This document shows, one piece after another, positions 62,455 through 64,000 of a stretch of DNA of 64,000 nt. The notes beneath the pieces were generated by a model. That model saw only the letters and a list, made by a program, of their open reading frames with translations, had not been told where the DNA came from and ran no database searches. The stretch's first letter is position 1. Each line of letters begins with the position of its first letter. This DNA comes from Spirometra erinaceieuropaei (taxonomy: Eukaryota; Platyhelminthes; Cestoda; Diphyllobothriidea; Diphyllobothriidae), in the NCBI GenBank assembly GCA_902702965.1, contig CACRXP010000036.1, positions 1,779,758 through 1,843,757 of the forward strand, given 5' to 3'. Both the position numbers and the translations under genes were made by a program.

Positions 62455-64000
62455 CCGGCGATGCCCCCCGTGTGCTTCATGACAATGTGAGAGCAGGCAC
62501 TGTGACTTGCGCGTGAATCAGTTTTTAGTTAGAGCAGGCTTGTGCAGCATCTACTGCACTCTCTACTCCACACCGCCGTACCCGGTGTCAGGAATTAGTC
62601 AAGAACACCGGAGGCAGATTGATAGTGTGGCCAAGCCCACACCTTGGCGCTTCACTCCAGGCCACCCAGTCCACACAAAAATTGACCGGGGTTTTAACCA
62701 ACAACAACAGAAGGGGCTGGCGCCGCCGAGGCCGCACCTAGGCGTGCCATTAAACCTGGCTTGGATCCCATGGAGTAGTAGTGCCATAAAAGCCATATTA
62801 AGAAGGACGCATTGCAGCCTGATTCTTATACCACCAGATGGTAGCTCCACGCAAACACACAACACTGGGCGGACTGCGAGATCCAAGTTGTCCTGTCAGT
62901 TGGCAAACTTCCAGGACACGGCTTTCGCGCACTGTGGTAGCCTCAAGCGCGCCAGATTGATTATAGTGAGGAAAATGCGCTAAGTCGTCGACCTCACTCT
63001 CTCTCTTCCCATTCCCTGGCCTCAGTCACTGCCCGAGCCGGTCAGTTGACAGGTACGGAGAATGGACACGGTGGCCGATATATTTAGTAACTTTGTCTGT
63101 GCGCGCCACATGCACGACCTGGTTCCCCAAACACAAGCACCAGGATTTCGCACAACGGGCGTTGAGTGGCGTACATCTCACATGCGTGAGAGCGCCGTAG
63201 GTCACGCTGGGAAGGAGCCGTTTCAACCTGGCTCTCGGCTCACCAGTCTGCCACTCCACGCAAACACCCAAATAGGCAGACTGCGTGGACTGAGCAGCCT
63301 TCCAAGCCGTGGGGCTTGGCGCGCCGTGATAGTCTCAGGCTCGGATTACATATGAAGCGGAGGAGCCGCATGAAGAAGGAGCCGAGAAGAACACTTTCAT
63401 TTGCGTGAGAGATGGTAGCTGTTTGTTTGTGGTGGATGATGTTGTGTGATGCAGGTGTTGGTGGGGGGAGATGTGGTGGTGTGGCGTAGCCGGTGGCTGT
63501 CTATCGCTGGTTTTCGTGCATGAGACCTAACAAGCCCATGCAGTGAGCGGGTGTGCGGGTGCTGAGGAGGGAAGTTGAGGCGAATGCGTCTGGTGCATGT
63601 TGGCGCTCCAGGCACTGATTCGCCAGTCTCTATGCGATGGATCGCAAGTGACCAACGAAGCCAATGTGTGAGGTGAAGGTGGGGTCGCAACGGGGACAGG
63701 CATGGATCGAGTTCACATCGGTGGTGTTAACGGTGGTAAGGTTGATGTTTGACGGTGCGTCAGGATGGTGTGCGGTGGTAGTGGGTAAAGTAGCCGCCGT
63801 AGCGGATGTTGAGGCATTGGAGAAGGAGGATGGTAGTGGACGTGAAGAACTGAGGTCAGTGTCGATTGGCGTCGAGGGAGGCGAGGCAGAAGTTTGCAGT
63901 GTCACATTTGGTGGTGTCGTCCGGATGCTGGATTTGGTGTCCGGAACGTCCGCAGGCATCGTAGGCAGCTCAGTGGTGATTGATCGTTGGTGTTGCGAGG
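62455..64000 (-). mobile_element. Zinc-finger LINE, right-edge copy
   Basis: The 3' region (62455-63420) is colinear with 49917-50640 in reverse and with the other copies. It is followed on the minus strand by finger remnants at 63500-63720 (VNSIHACPRCDPTFTSHIGF, VGHLRSIA; THCMGLLGLM) and a Ser/Thr/Pro-rich linker (63730-63959) that continues past the window edge. The first finger keeps CPRC and both histidines of the HLR type except for a late frame slip. Confidence 0.75.

Noticed and set aside
1..64000. CRISPR arrays, operons, rRNA or functional tRNA genes
   Set aside because: No regularly spaced identical repeats, no clustered short-spaced genes, and no rRNA sequence. The only tRNA-like sequences are SINE heads with a damaged anticodon stem.

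Overview
This window is nuclear DNA from a repeat-rich eukaryote, most likely a parasitic flatworm. I favour a diphyllobothriid-type tapeworm, but the genus is inference. The grounds are a Polo-like kinase gene mixing 32-35 nt introns with multi-kilobase introns, degenerate TTAGGG/CCCTAA arrays, abundant CR1-like LINEs, a LINE with C-terminal C2H2 fingers, and Penelope-like elements carrying hammerhead ribozymes. There is no sign of operons or of prokaryotic genes.

Two host genes can be assembled, and they are divergently oriented. A complete PLK1-type Polo-like kinase runs on the minus strand from 17070 to 5075 in seven exons (1830 nt, 609 aa plus stop). Every junction is in phase and all catalytic and Polo-box pincer residues are present. 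Its four short introns are 32-35 nt and its last two are 5743 and 4289 bp. A leucine-rich-repeat gene runs on the plus strand with exons at 37027-37234, 51931-52112 and 56952-57269. Its introns are about 14.7 and 4.8 kb, and its 3' end is not found.

The rest is mainly transposon debris. Left part (1-17 kb): a Tc1/mariner-type foldback element (1770-2746) and a roughly 940 bp unidentified repeat present twice (3159-4095; 10174-11119, the second inside a PLK1 intron). Middle (17-36 kb): two same-strand CR1-like LINEs, a third LINE, a Penelope-like element (25.4-26.2 kb), three head-to-tail pieces of a zinc-finger LINE (27.25-32.0 kb), a long inverted repeat (32.0-33.2 kb), and a Penelope-like element with a hammerhead ribozyme whose core is intact (34299-34355, minus).

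Right part (41-64 kb): a 1.5 kb degenerate telomere-like array (41.2-42.7 kb) with a zinc-finger-LINE piece inside it, more zinc-finger-LINE copies, and a Penelope-like element nested in a LINE 3' region with recognisable target duplications (49133-49916). Two inverted-repeat elements with telomere-like cores (47.05 and 53.01 kb), a tandem tRNA-derived SINE (58.0-58.6 kb), a 75-base gap (59882-59956), and a CR1-like LINE interrupted by a 901 bp terminal-inverted-repeat element with an 8 bp target duplication (60172-61072) complete it.

The most distinctive theme is the Penelope-like elements with their ribozymes: at least seven hammerhead-type motifs or remnants occur, most beside GIY-YIG endonuclease remnants. 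The association is known in general. The nested structures, the inverted tails, and the LINE with trailing C2H2 fingers are the items best worth following up.
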